Shown in pieces: positions 62,341 through 64,000 of a stretch of 64,000 bases of DNA. A model generated the notes under the pieces. The model saw nothing but the letters and a program-made list of their open reading frames with translations. It did no database searches and was not told the DNA's origin. Within the stretch, counting starts at the first letter, position 1. Every line of letters starts with the position of its first letter. The position numbers and the translations under genes are program-made. This DNA is from Kaistia defluvii (GTDB lineage Bacteria; Pseudomonadota; Alphaproteobacteria; Rhizobiales; Kaistiaceae): assembly GCF_026343955.1 (NCBI RefSeq), contig NZ_JAPKNI010000002.1, forward strand, positions 434,001 to 498,000. The letters run 5' to 3'.

Positions 62341-64000
62341 ATGTTCGGGATTGTTTCGCGGTTGGCGACGGTAGCGGGTCGCGCAGGCGGAGTCCGGCTC
62401 GGCATCAGGGCCATTCGTCCGGTGGCCGCCGCGGCTCTGGTTTCGGGAATCCTGGCGCTGTTCGCGATGGCGGCGGGAAGTGATCCGGCCGCCGCTGCCT
62501 GTGTCGGCGCGAGCGGCAATGTGATGAACTGCACCGACAATGCCAATGGCGGCTCGGCAGTCTACACGGCGCCCGGTGTTCTGACGCTGAACGTCAACTC
62601 CCTGACATCCAACCTTTCGCAAGTCGCGCTGACTGGCACCGGATCCACCCCCAGCGATCCGGCTGCCGTCGAGCACTACACCTGCGCCGCCCCGGCCGAG
62701 GGCGCGGATGCCGACTGCACCATCACGCCGGCCGTGCCCGCCAGTGGCGAGGATCCCGCCAAGCCCGAGACCTGCGCCGGTGCCAACTGCATCGCCCCGC
62801 CGGTGAAGGCGGCGAGCGGCCCGACCGGAAACTCCGGCCCGACCCTCGTCGTCAACTACCTGCCGGGCGCGAATGCTTCCAGCGGCGTGGTCGGCGGCAA
62901 TACCAGCGGCCAGCCGGGCGTCCTGGCGCAATCGAACGGCAGCCGTGGTGGCAATGGTAGCAATGGCTACGTCTTTTCCGACGGTGGCGATGGCGGCAAT
63001 GGCGCCGATGGCGGCAACGCCACGGTCAACGCGGCCGGCAAGGTCTCGACCAGCGCGGAGCATGCGGCCGGCATCGTCGCGACCAGCATGGCGGGCAATG
63101 GCGGCAATGGTGGCGGCGCCTATGGGATTTCCGGCGATGCCGGGGATGGCGGCCTGGGCGGCAGCGGCGGCGTCGCGACGGTCAATTTCACGGGCGGCAC
63201 CGTTGTCACGACGGGGGATTACTCGGTCGGCATCGCGGCGGTCAGCCAGGGCGGCGGCGGCGGCAATGGCGGCGGCGGCGGCGGTCTCGTCTTCAATCCC
63301 GGAGGCGGCAGCGCGGCCGGCAGCGGCGGCAACGCCAATGTCACGACCAGCGCCGGCACCTCGATCACCACGTTCGGAATCTACTCCCACGGCATCGTCG
63401 CGCAGTCGATCGGCGGCGGTGGCGGCGGTAGCGCCGGCGGCTTCGGCCTGTTTGCGTCGTCGGGTGGCGATGGCGGCAATGGCGGCAATGGCGGCGTCGT
63501 GTTCGTCGTGAATGGCGGCTCGATCACGACGAACGGCAACAATTCCCAAGGCATTCTGGCTCAGTCCATCGGCGGCGGTGGTGGCGATGGCGGTTCCAAT
63601 TTCGGCCTGTTCGCGTCCGGCGGCAGCGGCAGCCTGGGTGGCTATGGCTACGCCACCGGCCTTGCGGATGAAATCGCTGTTGGCGTCACCAATTCGGGCG
63701 CCATCGTCACGAAGGGCGAATCCTCGAACGGTATCCTGGCCCAGTCGATCGGCGGCGGCGGAGGCAATGGCGGCTCGAGCGGCGGCCTCGTGTCGCTTGG
63801 AGGCTCCGGGAGTTCCACCACCAATGGCGGCATTGTCCAGGTCACCAACACGGCAACGGGCACGATCAAGACGGACGGCAAGGCCTCGGCCGGCATTTTT
63901 GCGCAGTCGGTCGGCGGTGGCGGCGGCAATGGCGGCACGGCCGGCGGCCTGTTCTCGGCCGGCGGATCCGGCGGTGCCGGCGGCGCGGGCGGCCTGGTCA
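62341..64000 (+). CDS. Glycine-rich autotransporter/adhesin, N-terminal part (cut by window end)
   Basis: The frame is open from ATG 62341 (GGGGAG ahead of it) to the end of the window, about 553 codons. An extended signal region (RPVAAAALVSGILALFAMAAG) precedes a Cys-containing head (residues about 55-165). After that come repeats of GILAQSIGGGGGxGG separated by short beta-strand segments such as VTNSGAIVTKG. This pattern is typical of large glycine-rich autotransporters in Rhizobiales. The C-terminal barrel must lie beyond 64000. Confidence 0.85.
   Translation, partial: MFGIVSRLATVAGRAGGVRLGIRAIRPVAAAALVSGILALFAMAAGSDPAAAACVGASGNVMNCTDNANGGSAVYTAPGVLTLNVNSLTSNLSQVALTGTGSTPSDPAAVEHYTCAAPAEGADADCTITPAVPASGEDPAKPETCAGANCIAPPVKAASGPTGNSGPTLVVNYLPGANASSGVVGGNTSGQPGVLAQSNGSRGGNGSNGYVFSDGGDGGNGADGGNATVNAAGKVSTSAEHAAGIVATSMAGNGGNGGGAYGISGDAGDGGLGGSGGVATVNFTGGTVVTTGDYSVGIAAVSQGGGGGNGGGGGGLVFNPGGGSAAGSGGNANVTTSAGTSITTFGIYSHGIVAQSIGGGGGGSAGGFGLFASSGGDGGNGGNGGVVFVVNGGSITTNGNNSQGILAQSIGGGGGDGGSNFGLFASGGSGSLGGYGYATGLADEIAVGVTNSGAIVTKGESSNGILAQSIGGGGGNGGSSGGLVSLGGSGSSTTNGGIVQVTNTATGTIKTDGKASAGIFAQSVGGGGGNGGTAGGLFSAGGSGGAGGAGGLV

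Noticed and set aside
62101-63549. A 482-codon minus-strand frame opposite the glycine-rich autotransporter
   Set aside because: Ala/Arg/Asp repeats mirror the glycine repeats of the plus-strand gene, which has a signal peptide and ribosome site.

Overview
The window is 64 kb of GC-rich DNA from an alphaproteobacterium, most likely a member of the Hyphomicrobiales (Rhizobiales). The strongest taxonomic signal is the run murA - DUF2948 - hisD - UPF0262 - low-molecular-weight phosphatase - maf - yacG - tRNA-Phe, a gene order I associate with that group. Nucleoside and sugar ABC importers and long autotransporters fit the same assignment. The genus cannot be fixed from sequence reading alone.

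Layout. (1) 1-5.3 kb: a nucleoside (BMP-type) ABC importer, entered part-way through its ATPase gene, with two permeases and two nucleoside hydrolases in one tight operon closed by a perfect hairpin terminator. (2) 6.28-23.40 kb: a 17.1-kb integrated element. It sits at the 3' end of a tRNA-Thr(GGT) gene, is bounded by 28-bp direct repeats, and has its tyrosine integrase next to the tRNA. Its left half has visibly lower GC. That half carries a three-gene translationally coupled operon (HIT-like protein, four-helix membrane protein, and a PEP-synthase-like/MazG-like fusion) and a separate OLD-family ATPase-TOPRIM nuclease. The right half is phage-derived: a serine recombinase, a prohibitin remnant, a BRO-N protein, a second tyrosine recombinase, a degenerate HNH protein, a compact DNA-polymerase-A-like protein, RNase HI, and a large protein resembling podovirus internal virion proteins. 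(3) 23.8-29.7 kb: the conserved chromosomal block listed above. (4) 30.2-50.7 kb: a catabolic supercluster. It has a TetR regulator, a sugar-type ABC importer, alcohol, aldehyde and GMC dehydrogenases, two aldo/keto reductases, a CoA-transferase, enoyl-CoA hydratase, acyl-CoA dehydrogenase, an SDR, a DUF993 protein, a xylose-isomerase-like TIM barrel and ETF. Six copies of a 16-bp palindrome (consensus GTAACTAnnTAGTTAC) precede its transcription units, so the cluster looks like one regulon. (5) 50.8-64 kb: a PHB-depolymerase-family esterase, a giant autotransporter with an upstream family-2 glycosyltransferase, a Sel1-repeat protein, a small lipoprotein, a RidA protein and the start of a second, glycine-rich autotransporter cut by the window edge.

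How the parts work together. Region 1 imports nucleosides and splits them into base and ribose. Region 4 looks like import of a sugar- or polyol-like compound, oxidation of alcohol to aldehyde to acid, CoA activation and a beta-oxidation-like sequence feeding electrons to ETF; the substrate is unknown. Region 2 is mobile. Its HIT/membrane/PEP-synthase-MazG operon is the best candidate for an undescribed system, plausibly anti-phage defence through nucleotide metabolism, but that is inference from context and domain content only.
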